Part shown: piece after piece, positions 54,627-63,344 of the stretch
How positions within the stretch are numbered: position 1 is the stretch's first letter
Layout: each line of letters begins with the position of its first letter
Assembly (NCBI RefSeq): GCF_902497745.1
Contig: NZ_CABVHJ010000001.1
Span: forward strand, 62,001-126,000
DNA: 64,000 nt
From: Pseudomonas fluorescens
Lineage (GTDB): Bacteria; Pseudomonadota; Gammaproteobacteria; Pseudomonadales; Pseudomonadaceae
Reading direction: 5' to 3'
Notes under the pieces: model-generated
The model's input: only the letters and a program-made list of their open reading frames with translations
Database searches by the model: none
Told to the model about the DNA's origin: nothing
Position numbers and translations under genes: made by a program

Positions 54627-55373
54627 ATGTGCCTGATTGTTTTCGCTTGGCGGCCGGGCCATGCCCAGCCGCTGATCGTCGCGGCCAACCGTGACGAGTT
54701 CTACGCACGGCCAAGCCTGCCGCTGGCGCAATGGCCGGAAGCGCCGCACGTACATGCCGGGCGTGATCTTGAGGCCGGCGGCACCTGGCTGGGGATTGGC
54801 GCCAACGGCCGCTTTGCTGCGTTGACCAATATTCGCGATCCGCAGCAGGCGCCAGCGCGCAAGTCGCGGGGGGAGCTGGTGGCGCGGTTTCTGACCGGCG
54901 ATGCGTCGATTGATGATTATTTGAGCGATGTGGTCGGGCGTTCGGCGGAATATGCCGGGTTTAATCTGTTGCTCGGCAACAGTCATGAGCTTTGGCACTT
55001 CAATGCGCGGTTGTCGGAACCGGTGATGCTGGAATCGGGCGTCTATGGCTTGTCCAATGCGGGGCTGGATACGCCGTGGCCGAAGTTGCTGAAGGCCAAG
55101 GCTGGGTTGAGTGCGGTGCTGGATGATCCTCAGCCTGAGCAGCTGTTGGCATTGTTGAGTGATACGCAGACGGCCCCATCTGCCGAATTGCCGGATACCG
55201 GGGTGGGTCTGGCCACGGAATCACTGTTGTCGAGTGTGTTTATTGCCAGCCAGAGTTACGGGACGCGGGCGAGTACGGCGTTGATTGTGCAGGCGGATGG
55301 GGCGCGGCGGATGGTCGAGCGGAGTTTTGGGCCGTATGGCGGGCATTTGGGCGAAGTGGAGATAACAGCTTAA
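54627..55373 (+). CDS. NRDE-family (TANGO2-like) protein
   Basis: A 248-residue cytosolic protein of the NRDE/TANGO2 family. The family name motif NRDE occurs at AANRDEFYARPS near the N-terminus after the CLIVFAWRPGH start, whose Cys2 may become N-terminal as in Ntn hydrolases. GGTWLGI and ALTNIRDP are further family segments. Function in bacteria is unclear; links to heme or lipid handling come from animal studies. Divergent from the TauE permease. Confidence 0.9.
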   Translation: MCLIVFAWRPGHAQPLIVAANRDEFYARPSLPLAQWPEAPHVHAGRDLEAGGTWLGIGANGRFAALTNIRDPQQAPARKSRGELVARFLTGDASIDDYLSDVVGRSAEYAGFNLLLGNSHELWHFNARLSEPVMLESGVYGLSNAGLDTPWPKLLKAKAGLSAVLDDPQPEQLLALLSDTQTAPSAELPDTGVGLATESLLSSVFIASQSYGTRASTALIVQADGARRMVERSFGPYGGHLGEVEITA

Positions 55374-55379
55374 GAGCAG

Positions 55380-55598
55380 ACCCTCACCCCAGCCCTCTCC
55401 CAGAGGGAGAGGGGGCCGACCGAGGTGTTTTGAGCCATACATCGACCTGAAAGACCGAGTCGATTATGGCTTTAGCGCAGCACTTTCATCCCAGCGTGAA
55501 TCGATTATGGATTCAGCAAGGCAGCTTCAGGTCGGCGGAGCTCTGCAGCAACCCCCGATCAGTCCCCTCTCCCTCTGGGAGAGGGTTAGGGTGAGGGG
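55380..55598. repeat. long inverted-repeat element, CCCTCACCCC family
   Basis: 219 bases, arms ACCCTCACCCCAGCCCTCTC at the left and an imperfect inverted copy at 55577-55598. It lies seven bases after the NRDE stop and 11 bases before the ptsP stop. Its interior holds a 16-mer at 55437-55452 that is the exact reverse complement of one in the 41813 element. It also holds two near repeats of TCGATTATGG (about 55460 and 55502). Confidence 0.87.
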
Positions 55599-55608
55599 CT
55601 TTTGATCT

Positions 55609-57888
55609 TCAGAGGGCTTTGACCACCGCCGGCGGATGCATCTTCGACAACCCAAGATTCTTCAGCGCCAATTGCAGCGAACTGTGGATAACCTGCGGGT
55701 TATCAATGGTCATCAGCTCCGCCAGCAACTCCTGGGCCTTGCTCAGATTGACCTGGCGCAGCATCCACTTCACCTTCGGCAAGTTGGTGGCGTTCATCGA
55801 CAAACTGTCAAAACCCATCGCCATCAACAGCACCGCCGCCGCCGGATCGCCGGCCATCTCGCCGCAGATACTTACCGGTTTACCTTCGGCATGGGCATCG
55901 CGAACCACGGTCTGCAAAGCTTGCAGCACCGCCGGATGCAGGTAATCGTAAAGGTCAGCCACACGCGGGTTGTTACGGTCCACCGCCAGCAGATACTGGG
56001 TCAAGTCGTTGGAACCGACCGACAGGAAGTCGACCATCCGCGCCAGTTCCTTGGTCTGGTACACCGCGGCCGGAATCTCGATCATCACGCCAATCGGCGG
56101 CATCGGCACGTCGGTGCCTTCGTCGCGCACTTCGCCCCAGGCCCGGTGAATCAGGTGCAGGGCTTCTTCGAGTTCGTGGGTGCCGGAGATCATCGGCAGC
56201 AGAATCCGCAGGTTGTTCAGGCCTTCGCTGGCCTTGAGCATCGCGCGGGTCTGCACCAGGAAGATTTCCGGGTGGTCGAGGGTGACGCGAATGCCGCGCC
56301 AGCCGAGGAACGGGTTGTCTTCCTTGATCGGGAAGTACGACAGCGACTTGTCGCCACCAATGTCGAGGCTGCGCATGGTCACCGGTTGCGGGTGGAACGC
56401 GGCGAGCTGCTCACGGTAGATCGCCAGTTGTTCCTTCTCGCTCGGGAAGCGCTGGTTGATCATGAACGGCACTTCGGTGCGGTACAGACCGACACCTTCG
56501 GCGCCGCGCTTCTGCGCCCGCGCCACATCGGCGAGCAAACCGGTGTTGACCCACAGCGGCATGCGGTGGCCATCAAGGGTCACGCATGGCAGGTCGCGCA
56601 GGGTGTCGAGGCCCAGCGCCAGTTGTTTCTCTTCTTCGACGACTTCGGCGAACTGCTTGCGCAGCACTTCGCTCGGGTTGGTGTAGACCTCGCCGCGGGT
56701 GCCGTCGACGATCATCTCGATGCCGTCGACCTTGGCGTACGGCAAGTCGACCAGACCCATCACCGTCGGAATACCCATCGCTCTAGCGAGGATCGCCACG
56801 TGCGAGTTACCCGAACCGAGCACCGAAACCAGACCGACCAGAGTGCCTTCCGGCACCTCGCCGAGCATCGCCGGCGTCAGCTCTTCGCTGACCAGAATGG
56901 TTTTTTCCGGGTAAACCAGGTTCTGCTGGCGCTCTTCCTGCAAATAGGCGAGCAGACGGCGACCAAGGTCTTTGACATCCGACGCACGCTCACGCAGGTA
57001 GGCGTCGTCCATCAGTTCGAAACGGTTGACGTGTTCCGTGACCACCTGACGCAACGCGCCCTGGGCCCACTGGCCGGTCTTGATCACGGTGGTGATTTCG
57101 CTGCCCAGCGAGGCATCGTCGAGCATCATCAGGTAGACGTCGAACAGTGCGCGCTCTTCCGGGCGCAGCTGGGTCGCGAGCTTGGCGGACAGCGCGCGCA
57201 TGTCGGCGCGCACGCCTTCGATGGCGGTCTTGAACAGCGCCAGCTCGGCGTTGATGTCGGTGATGGTCTTGTCCGGCACCACGTCGAGATCGGCCGGCGG
57301 CAGCATGACCACCGCCGTACCGACCGCCGCACCCGGCGAACCAGGCACGCCGACGAACTTGGCTTCCTGAATGCCCTTGCCCTGACGGCCCAGACCGCGG
57401 ATCGAACCGGTGGCCTCGGCGTGGGCGATAACCCCGGCGAGCTGCGCGCTCATCGTCACGAGGAAGGCTTCTTCACCCTCGTCGAACTGACGGCGTTCTT
57501 TTTGCTGGATGACCAACACGCCGACGACGCGGCGGTGGTGAATGATCGGTGCGCCGAGGAACGAGGCATATCGCTCTTCACCGGTTTCGGCGAAGTAGCG
57601 GTAGCGCGGGTGATCCGCAGCGTTTTCAAGGTTCAGGGGTTCTTCACGCGTGCCGACCAGACCGACCAGACCTTCGTTGGGTGCCATGCTGACCTTGCCG
57701 ATCGAGCGCTTGTTCAAGCCCTCGGTGGCCATCAGGACGAAGCGATTGGTCTCGGGATCAAGCAGGTAGACCGAGCAGACCTGGCTGCCCATGGCCTCTT
57801 TGACGCGCAACACAATAATCCCCAACGCCGCCTTGAGATCCTTGGCGGAGTTAACTTCCTGGACGATCTTGCGCAGCGTATTGAGCAT
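55609..57888 (-). CDS. ptsP: phosphoenolpyruvate phosphotransferase PtsP (EI-Ntr)
   Basis: A 759-residue enzyme I of the nitrogen-related PTS. An N-terminal GAF domain (about residues 1-160, LVGLVGTREEPL) precedes an EI-like domain with the phosphorylated histidine in GSGNSHVAILARAMG, about residue 363, and the PEP-binding C-terminal barrel (GIRVTLDHPEIFLVQTRAML, LSVGSNDLTQYLLAVDR, CGEMAGDP). It phosphorylates NPr and, through it, PtsN, linking nitrogen and potassium status to metabolism. It is preceded 22 bases upstream by rppH in the same direction. Confidence 0.97.
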   Translation of the reverse strand: MLNTLRKIVQEVNSAKDLKAALGIIVLRVKEAMGSQVCSVYLLDPETNRFVLMATEGLNKRSIGKVSMAPNEGLVGLVGTREEPLNLENAADHPRYRYFAETGEERYASFLGAPIIHHRRVVGVLVIQQKERRQFDEGEEAFLVTMSAQLAGVIAHAEATGSIRGLGRQGKGIQEAKFVGVPGSPGAAVGTAVVMLPPADLDVVPDKTITDINAELALFKTAIEGVRADMRALSAKLATQLRPEERALFDVYLMMLDDASLGSEITTVIKTGQWAQGALRQVVTEHVNRFELMDDAYLRERASDVKDLGRRLLAYLQEERQQNLVYPEKTILVSEELTPAMLGEVPEGTLVGLVSVLGSGNSHVAILARAMGIPTVMGLVDLPYAKVDGIEMIVDGTRGEVYTNPSEVLRKQFAEVVEEEKQLALGLDTLRDLPCVTLDGHRMPLWVNTGLLADVARAQKRGAEGVGLYRTEVPFMINQRFPSEKEQLAIYREQLAAFHPQPVTMRSLDIGGDKSLSYFPIKEDNPFLGWRGIRVTLDHPEIFLVQTRAMLKASEGLNNLRILLPMISGTHELEEALHLIHRAWGEVRDEGTDVPMPPIGVMIEIPAAVYQTKELARMVDFLSVGSNDLTQYLLAVDRNNPRVADLYDYLHPAVLQALQTVVRDAHAEGKPVSICGEMAGDPAAAVLLMAMGFDSLSMNATNLPKVKWMLRQVNLSKAQELLAELMTIDNPQVIHSSLQLALKNLGLSKMHPPAVVKAL

Positions 57889-57910
57889 GGCTCGGGGTCG
57901 AACTCCGTCG

Positions 57911-58390
57911 TCAGTCGCGCGCTAAAAGGCGCGGGGCAAGCTCTTTGAGGGCGCGGCGATACACCTCGCGCTTGAATGTCACCACCTGGCCCAACGGATA
58001 CCAATAGCTGACCCAGCGCCAGCCATCGAACTCCGGTTTACCGGTCAAATCCATCCGCACCCGCTGCTCGTTGGAGATCAGGCGCAGGAGAAACCATTTC
58101 TGTTTCTGGCCGATGCACAGCGGTTGGCTGTGGGTACGCACCAGACGTTGCGGCAAACGATAGCGCAACCAGCCCCGAGTACAGGCCAGTATTTCAACAT
58201 CTTCACGTTCCAGGCCAACTTCTTCGTTCAGCTCGCGGTACAAGGCGTCTTCCGGCGTCTCTTCAGGGTTGATTCCCCCTTGCGGAAACTGCCAGGCATC
58301 TTGATTGATACGGCGAGCCCATAGCACCTGGCCGGCGTCATTCGTCAGAATGATCCCGACATTGGGACGGAAACCATCGGGGTCGATCAC
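57911..58390 (-). CDS. rppH: RNA pyrophosphohydrolase RppH
   Basis: A 159-residue Nudix hydrolase that removes pyrophosphate from 5' triphosphate RNA ends, starting RNase E decay. The Nudix box reads [20 protein letters not shown] followed by VGLE. The GTG at 58390 (reading [12 protein letters not shown] next) gives the 159-residue family length; an ATG 20 codons upstream would add residues with no family match. It is probably co-transcribed with ptsP, an order conserved in gammaproteobacteria. Confidence 0.95.
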
Positions 58391-58533
58391 GGCAACAACC
58401 TCGCAAACGCATGTCGCCGCATTGTTCCACAAAGCTTGATAAGGCGGCAACGAAGCTTCCTACCTTATGTGCACTCTTGTGAAAAGACCGTATTCTTGTC
58501 GCCTTTTTACAGACTTATCAGCGGGTAACTGCA

Positions 58534-59190
58534 ATGCGCCTGGCACTCTTCGATTTGGACAACACCCTTCTGGGCGGCGACAGCGATCACGCCTGGGGCG
58601 ACTATCTGTGTGAACGCGGCTTCCTCGACCCGATTGCGTACAAAGCGCGCAACGACGAGTTCTATCAGGATTACCTGGCCGGCAAACTGGATAACGCCGC
58701 GTACCTGAACTTCTGCCTGGAGATCCTCGGCCGCACCGAAATGGCCGTGCTCGAGCAATGGCACAACGATTACATGCGCGACTGCATCGAGCCGATCGTG
58801 TTGCCGAAGGCGCTGGAGCTGCTGAAAAAGCACCGTGATGCCGGCGACAAACTGGTGATTATCACTGCGACCAACCGCTTCGTTACCGCGCCGATTGCTG
58901 TGCGTTTGGGCGTTGAAACCCTGATTGCCACTGAATGCGAAATGGTCGATGGCCGTTACAGCGGGCGCAGCACTGATATTCCGTGCTTCCGCGAAGGCAA
59001 GGTGACGCGCCTGAACCGTTGGCTGGAAGAGACCGGGTATTCGTTGGATGACAGCTATTTCTATAGCGATTCGATGAATGATTTGCCGTTGCTGGAGCAG
59101 GTGGCGAATCCCGTTGCTGTCGATCCGGATGCGAATCTGCGCGCTGAAGCCGAGAAGCGTGGCTGGCCAGTTATTTCGTTGCGCGGCTGA
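58534..59190 (+). CDS. HAD-IB family phosphatase
   Basis: A 218-residue haloacid-dehalogenase phosphatase. Motif I is [17 protein letters not shown], motif II is [15 protein letters not shown], and motif III/IV is [15 protein letters not shown]. Family members dephosphorylate small metabolites such as histidinol phosphate or phosphoserine; the present locus matches the PA0335-type gene, with no assigned substrate. Divergent from rppH with a 143-base gap. Confidence 0.9.
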   Translation: MRLALFDLDNTLLGGDSDHAWGDYLCERGFLDPIAYKARNDEFYQDYLAGKLDNAAYLNFCLEILGRTEMAVLEQWHNDYMRDCIEPIVLPKALELLKKHRDAGDKLVIITATNRFVTAPIAVRLGVETLIATECEMVDGRYSGRSTDIPCFREGKVTRLNRWLEETGYSLDDSYFYSDSMNDLPLLEQVANPVAVDPDANLRAEAEKRGWPVISLRG

Positions 59191-59197
59191 TTACGCC

Positions 59198-59273
59198 TTC
59201 GCGAGCAAGCTCGCTCCCACATTGGATCTGTGTCGTTCACAAATCCCCTGTGGGAGCGAGCTTGCTCGCGAAT
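59198..59273. repeat. REP pair, GTGGGAGCGAGC family, CTTG subtype
   Basis: Inverted arms with the CTTG/CAAG variant, about 27 bases apart, beginning eight bases after the HAD gene stop and before the convergent DUF2269 gene. Confidence 0.93.
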
Positions 59274-59295
59274 GGGGTCAACTCGGTCTCAAGCC

Positions 59296-59709
59296 TTAAA
59301 CAGGCTTGGCCCCCATCAACCCCGCAATGGCGAGAAATCCGATGCCGCTGACAATCGCCAGCGTCAACGTGAATTTCCAGTTACCAACCCCGCTAGTCCA
59401 CAGCCGATTAAGCCGCACCAACAGCCACACTGCACTCAACGTGGCCACGGCATAGATCACGCTGGAACCCAGAATCCAGAACTGCCCCAGTGGCCAGCCG
59501 ATCAGGTGTACCAACCACCAGCCGGTGAAAGGCATGCTGAGCATACCGATCAGCATCAGACACCAGATAAACAGCCAGGGACGTTGCATCGTGCTGGCCG
59601 GCCCTTCGCTGCGATTACGCCAGGTCAGAGCAGCAAGCCCCAACCCGCTCGCGAGTATGACCACGGTCGCCGCGACGTGAAGTACTTTCAGGGTGGTCAG
59701 GGTTTCCAT
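59296..59709 (-). CDS. DUF2269 membrane protein
   Basis: A 137-residue integral membrane protein with four hydrophobic segments (near residues 12-30, 48-66, 76-98 and 115-133), and N-terminal LKVLHVAATVVILASG typical of the DUF2269 family. Position between the HAD gene and ilvA has no obvious functional meaning. Function unknown. Confidence 0.8.
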   Translation of the reverse strand: METLTTLKVLHVAATVVILASGLGLAALTWRNRSEGPASTMQRPWLFIWCLMLIGMLSMPFTGWWLVHLIGWPLGQFWILGSSVIYAVATLSAVWLLVRLNRLWTSGVGNWKFTLTLAIVSGIGFLAIAGLMGAKPV

Positions 59710-59749
59710 GAATTTCTCTTCCTTGGGCCATGCCCATCAGCGTAGCCGT

Positions 59750-61264
59750 TTAGCCAAGAAACAGCTGATAGGCCGGGTTCTCGCTTTCATCCCAGTACGG
59801 GTAACCGATTTCCGCAAGCGCCGCCGGCACCAGATGACGCTCGTCGTGCGGCACTTGCAGGCCGGCGACCACGCGGCCATCGGCGGCGCCGTGGTTGCGG
59901 TAATGAAACATCGAAATGTTCCAGCGCCCACCGAGCTTATTAAGGAAGTTGAACAGCGCCCCCGGACGCTCCGGGAATTCGAAGCGGAACACCACTTCAT
60001 CGACCACCTGCGCCGCGCGGCCGCCGACCATGTGCCGGATGTGCAGCTTGGCCAGTTCATTGTCGGTCAGATCAGTGACCGGGAAACCTTGCTCGGTCAG
60101 GCTCGCCAGCAATGCACTGCGTGGGTCGTTGTCCGGGTGGGTCTGCACGCCGACGAAGATGTGCGCTTCGCTGCCGGTGTTATAGCGATAGTTGAATTCG
60201 GTGATCTGGCGCTTGCCGATCGCTTCGCAGAACGCTTTGAAGCTGCCAGCCTTCTCGGGGATGGTCACGGCGATGATCGCTTCACGGCCCTCACCCAGTT
60301 CGGCGCGCTCGGCGACGTGGCGCAGGCGGTCGAAGTTGACATTGGCGCCGGAGTCGATGGCCACAAAGGTCTGGCCGCTGACGCCGCGTTGCTCGACGTA
60401 CTTCTTGATCCCGGCCACGCCTAACGCGCCGGCTGGTTCGGTGATCGAGCGGGTATCGTCGTAGATATCTTTAATTGCTGCACAGATCTCGTCAGTGCTG
60501 ACAGTGATCACTTCATCGACATAGTCTTTGCAGATGTCGAAGGTGTGCTGGCCGATCTGCGCCACGGCCACGCCGTCGGCAAAGATGCCCACGGTCGGCA
60601 GCACCACGCGTTCGCCGGCGGCCATCGCCGCTTGCAGGCAATTGGAGTCGTCAGGCTCGACGCCGATGACCTTGATGTCCGGGCGCAGGTATTTCACGTA
60701 CGCGGCGATACCGGCGATCAGACCGCCGCCACCGACCGGCACGAAGATCGCGTCCAGCGGCTGCGGGTGCTGGCGCAGGATTTCCATCGCCACGGTGCCC
60801 TGCCCGGCGATGGTGTGCGGATCGTCATACGGATGGATGTAGACGTAGCCTTTTTCATCGACCAGTTTCAGCGAGTAGGCCAGCGCTTCCGGGAACGAAT
60901 CCCCGTGCAGCACCACTTTGCCGCCGCGCGAACGCACGCCTTCGACCTTGATCTCGGGGGTGGTCTTGGGCATGACGATGGTGGCTTTCACGCCCAGCAC
61001 TTTCGCCGCCAGGGCCAGGCCCTGCGCGTGATTGCCCGCCGACGCGGTGACCACGCCACGGGCGCGCTCTTCATCGCTCAGTTGTGTCAGCTTGTTGTAG
61101 GCGCCGCGAATCTTGAACGAGAACACTGGCTGCAAGTCTTCGCGCTTGAGCCAAATGTCATTGCCCAGCCGCTCGGAGAGCTGGCGAGCGTTCTGCAGCG
61201 GGGTTTCTACGGCAACGTCATAAACGCGCGAGGTGAGGATCTTTTTGACGTACTGTTCGAGCAT
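59750..61264 (-). CDS. ilvA: biosynthetic threonine deaminase IlvA
   Basis: A 504-residue PLP enzyme making 2-oxobutyrate from threonine, the first step of isoleucine synthesis. The PLP lysine is Lys51 in PVFSFKIRGAYNKL, the phosphate-binding glycine loop is PVGGGGLIAGIA, and two ACT-like regulatory domains occupy about residues 325-500 (two GRREAIIAVTIPEKAG-type and RFEFPERPGALFNFLNKLGG blocks). Presence of both regulatory domains indicates the isoleucine-inhibited biosynthetic form. Divergent from rpiA. Confidence 0.97.
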   Translation of the reverse strand: MLEQYVKKILTSRVYDVAVETPLQNARQLSERLGNDIWLKREDLQPVFSFKIRGAYNKLTQLSDEERARGVVTASAGNHAQGLALAAKVLGVKATIVMPKTTPEIKVEGVRSRGGKVVLHGDSFPEALAYSLKLVDEKGYVYIHPYDDPHTIAGQGTVAMEILRQHPQPLDAIFVPVGGGGLIAGIAAYVKYLRPDIKVIGVEPDDSNCLQAAMAAGERVVLPTVGIFADGVAVAQIGQHTFDICKDYVDEVITVSTDEICAAIKDIYDDTRSITEPAGALGVAGIKKYVEQRGVSGQTFVAIDSGANVNFDRLRHVAERAELGEGREAIIAVTIPEKAGSFKAFCEAIGKRQITEFNYRYNTGSEAHIFVGVQTHPDNDPRSALLASLTEQGFPVTDLTDNELAKLHIRHMVGGRAAQVVDEVVFRFEFPERPGALFNFLNKLGGRWNISMFHYRNHGAADGRVVAGLQVPHDERHLVPAALAEIGYPYWDESENPAYQLFLG

Positions 61265-61411
61265 CGGAAAGCATCACTGAGCGGTTGAGCGGGACCGGGG
61301 AGTCTAACCCGGCTTTTGCCCGCACGACCACACGAATCCAGAGGTTTTAGCCACGCTTGCGGCTATAATGCCGGCCTTTCCGTTCTCACCTTGCCCGCTT
61401 CCGGAGCCCGC

Positions 61412-62086
61412 ATGACCCAGGATCAACTCAAACAGGCAGTGGCTCAGGCCGCCGTCGACTTCATCCTTCCGAAACTCGACGACAAGAGCATCGTCGGGGT
61501 CGGCACCGGCTCCACCGCCAACTGCTTCATCGACGCCCTGGCCCAGCACAAGGGCGCGTTCGATGGCGCGGTCGCCAGTTCCGAAGCCACCGCCGCGCGC
61601 CTCAAGGGCCACGGGATTCCGGTGTATGAGCTGAACACCGTCAGCGACCTGGAGTTCTACGTCGACGGAGCTGACGAAAGCGACGCGCACCTGAACCTGA
61701 TCAAGGGCGGTGGCGCCGCCCTGACCCGCGAGAAGATCGTCGCGGCCGTGGCCAAGACCTTCATCTGCATCGCCGACGCCAGCAAACTGGTGCCGGTGCT
61801 GGGCGAATTCCCGCTGCCGGTCGAAGTGATCCCGATGGCGCGCAGCCATGTCGCACGCCAACTGGTGAAACTGGGCGGCGACCCGGTGTACCGCGAGGGC
61901 GTTTTGACCGACAACGGCAACATTATTCTCGATGTGTTCAACCTGCAGATCACCAACCCGGTGGAGCTGGAAGCGCAGATCAACGCGATTGTCGGCGTGG
62001 TCACCAACGGCTTGTTCGCGGCGCGTCCGGCGGACTTGCTGTTGCTGGGTACTAGCGAAGGCGTGAAAACCCTCAAGGCTGAGTAA
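61412..62086 (+). CDS. rpiA: ribose-5-phosphate isomerase A
   Basis: A 224-residue isomerase interconverting ribose 5-phosphate and ribulose 5-phosphate. Motifs: [13 protein letters not shown] (phosphate-binding), [27 protein letters not shown] (split in two) with the catalytic Asp and Lys, and the C-terminal [11 protein letters not shown]. Start at 61412 follows CCGGAG. TATAAT at 61364-61369 is a plausible -10 box. Confidence 0.97.
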   Translation: MTQDQLKQAVAQAAVDFILPKLDDKSIVGVGTGSTANCFIDALAQHKGAFDGAVASSEATAARLKGHGIPVYELNTVSDLEFYVDGADESDAHLNLIKGGGAALTREKIVAAVAKTFICIADASKLVPVLGEFPLPVEVIPMARSHVARQLVKLGGDPVYREGVLTDNGNIILDVFNLQITNPVELEAQINAIVGVVTNGLFAARPADLLLLGTSEGVKTLKAE

Positions 62087-62123
62087 GCCAGACTGCCCGA
62101 AATTTATGGGCAGACAAATAAAC

Positions 62124-62215
62124 CTGTGGGAGCGAGCTTGCTCGCGAATGCGGTGGATCAGCCAACATCTTCATTGGCTGACCCGACGCCTTCGCGAGCA
62201 AGCTCGCTCCCACAG
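62124..62215. repeat. REP pair, GTGGGAGCGAGC family, CTTG subtype
   Basis: Inverted arms with the CTTG/CAAG variant about 45 bases apart between convergent rpiA and the SdiA-regulated-type gene. Confidence 0.93.
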
Positions 62216-62231
62216 TGTTTTGTGGTGTTGA

Positions 62232-63149
62232 TTAGTTCGGTGTTGGTTTTTTGAAGACGTAAAACAGGTTCGGCTCACTCACCAGATACAACGTCCCGTC
62301 ATCATCCATGGCAATGCCTTCCGCCTGCGGCACGGTTTTCTTCAAACCCTGCCGGCCGCCGCTGATGGACATCGTACTCAACGGCCGTCCACCGACATCC
62401 AGTTCCAGAATCAATCTCGACTCATCCGACAGCGCCAATAAATGCCCGCTGCGCTCGTCGTATTGCAGGCTCGACAAATCTCGCACAAACATCCCGGCAT
62501 CGCGTTTGGGATCATTGATCACGTGCACGGCGTAGGACTTTTCCGGATTGAAGTGCGGAAAGCCGTGCACTTCGTAGATCAGCATCGGGTTGCGTTCTTT
62601 CGCGACAAACAGGCGCTTGCCCACCGAGTCATACGCCAGGCCTTCAAAACCCTTGTTGCTGGCCATATGCACGCCAAGGGTCATCTGCTCCGCATCAGCT
62701 GCGTCGAGGAACGTGGTGTCTGCTTCCAGGTGAATCTTGATCAGCCGCTGCTGACGTTCATCAGTGATCACGTAGGTGTCGGCGCTGATGAACTCGACGG
62801 CTTCCGGATCGCCGAAACCAATCAGGGCGATGCGCCGCAGGATCTTGCCTTCGAGCGACAGTTCGACCAGTTCGGAATTCTTGTTGGTCACGGTGAACAG
62901 GCTTTTGCGCACCGGATCGAAGGTCAGCGCCGAAACATCGTCGTCCAGCCCGTCAATCACCCGCGCCTCAATCTCGACGCGATACTGATCCAGCCCGATC
63001 GACTCGCTACTCTGCGGTTGCCACAGGGTGTGCAAGTTAAACCAGGCGCGCTCGAACAGGCGCATGTATTGGCCGATCGCGATCAACGCGATCAGGGCAA
63101 TCACCGACAGGATGATCATCAGGGGTTTGGGACGGGCAAGTCGACGCAT
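62232..63149 (-). CDS. SdiA-regulated-type beta-propeller protein, copy A
   Basis: A 305-residue protein with an N-terminal membrane anchor (PLMIILSVIALIALIAIGQYM, about residues 9-29) and a periplasmic six-bladed propeller-like domain. Repeat-like blocks include FTVTNKNSELVELSLEGKILRR and GHLLALSDESRLILELD. The C-terminal SEPNLFYVFKKP closes the domain. Members of this family in enterobacteria are controlled by SdiA, hence the family name; function is unknown. It is a paralogue of the next gene. Confidence 0.82.
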   Translation of the reverse strand: MRRLARPKPLMIILSVIALIALIAIGQYMRLFERAWFNLHTLWQPQSSESIGLDQYRVEIEARVIDGLDDDVSALTFDPVRKSLFTVTNKNSELVELSLEGKILRRIALIGFGDPEAVEFISADTYVITDERQQRLIKIHLEADTTFLDAADAEQMTLGVHMASNKGFEGLAYDSVGKRLFVAKERNPMLIYEVHGFPHFNPEKSYAVHVINDPKRDAGMFVRDLSSLQYDERSGHLLALSDESRLILELDVGGRPLSTMSISGGRQGLKKTVPQAEGIAMDDDGTLYLVSEPNLFYVFKKPTPN

Positions 63150-63243
63150 TCGGATGAGCTCGGGATCAAAACAGGCGGATGAAATATCACGCCCGTCTGA
63201 ACTGAAGCTTAATGGCCACTTGCCTCAAACCACAAGCCAACCC

Positions 63244-63326
63244 CTGTAGGAGCTGCCGCAGGCTGCGATCTTTTGATGTTGCTGTTCAAAAGATCAAGAG
63301 ATCGCAGCCTTCGGCAGCTCCTACAT
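63244..63326. repeat. REP pair, GTAGGAGCTGCC family
   Basis: Same family as at 38383 but in the reverse arm order: GTAGGAGCTGCCGCAGGCTG on the left and AGATCGCAGCCTTCGGCAGC-like inverted copy on the right, about 25 bases apart. It separates the two paralogous propeller genes. Confidence 0.9.
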
Positions 63327-63344
63327 TGGAATCGGTAAAGGCTG

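Noticed and set aside
55636..57948. 770-codon open frame on the plus strand
   Set aside because: Antisense to ptsP, with no domain-like motifs and His/Arg/Gln-rich composition.
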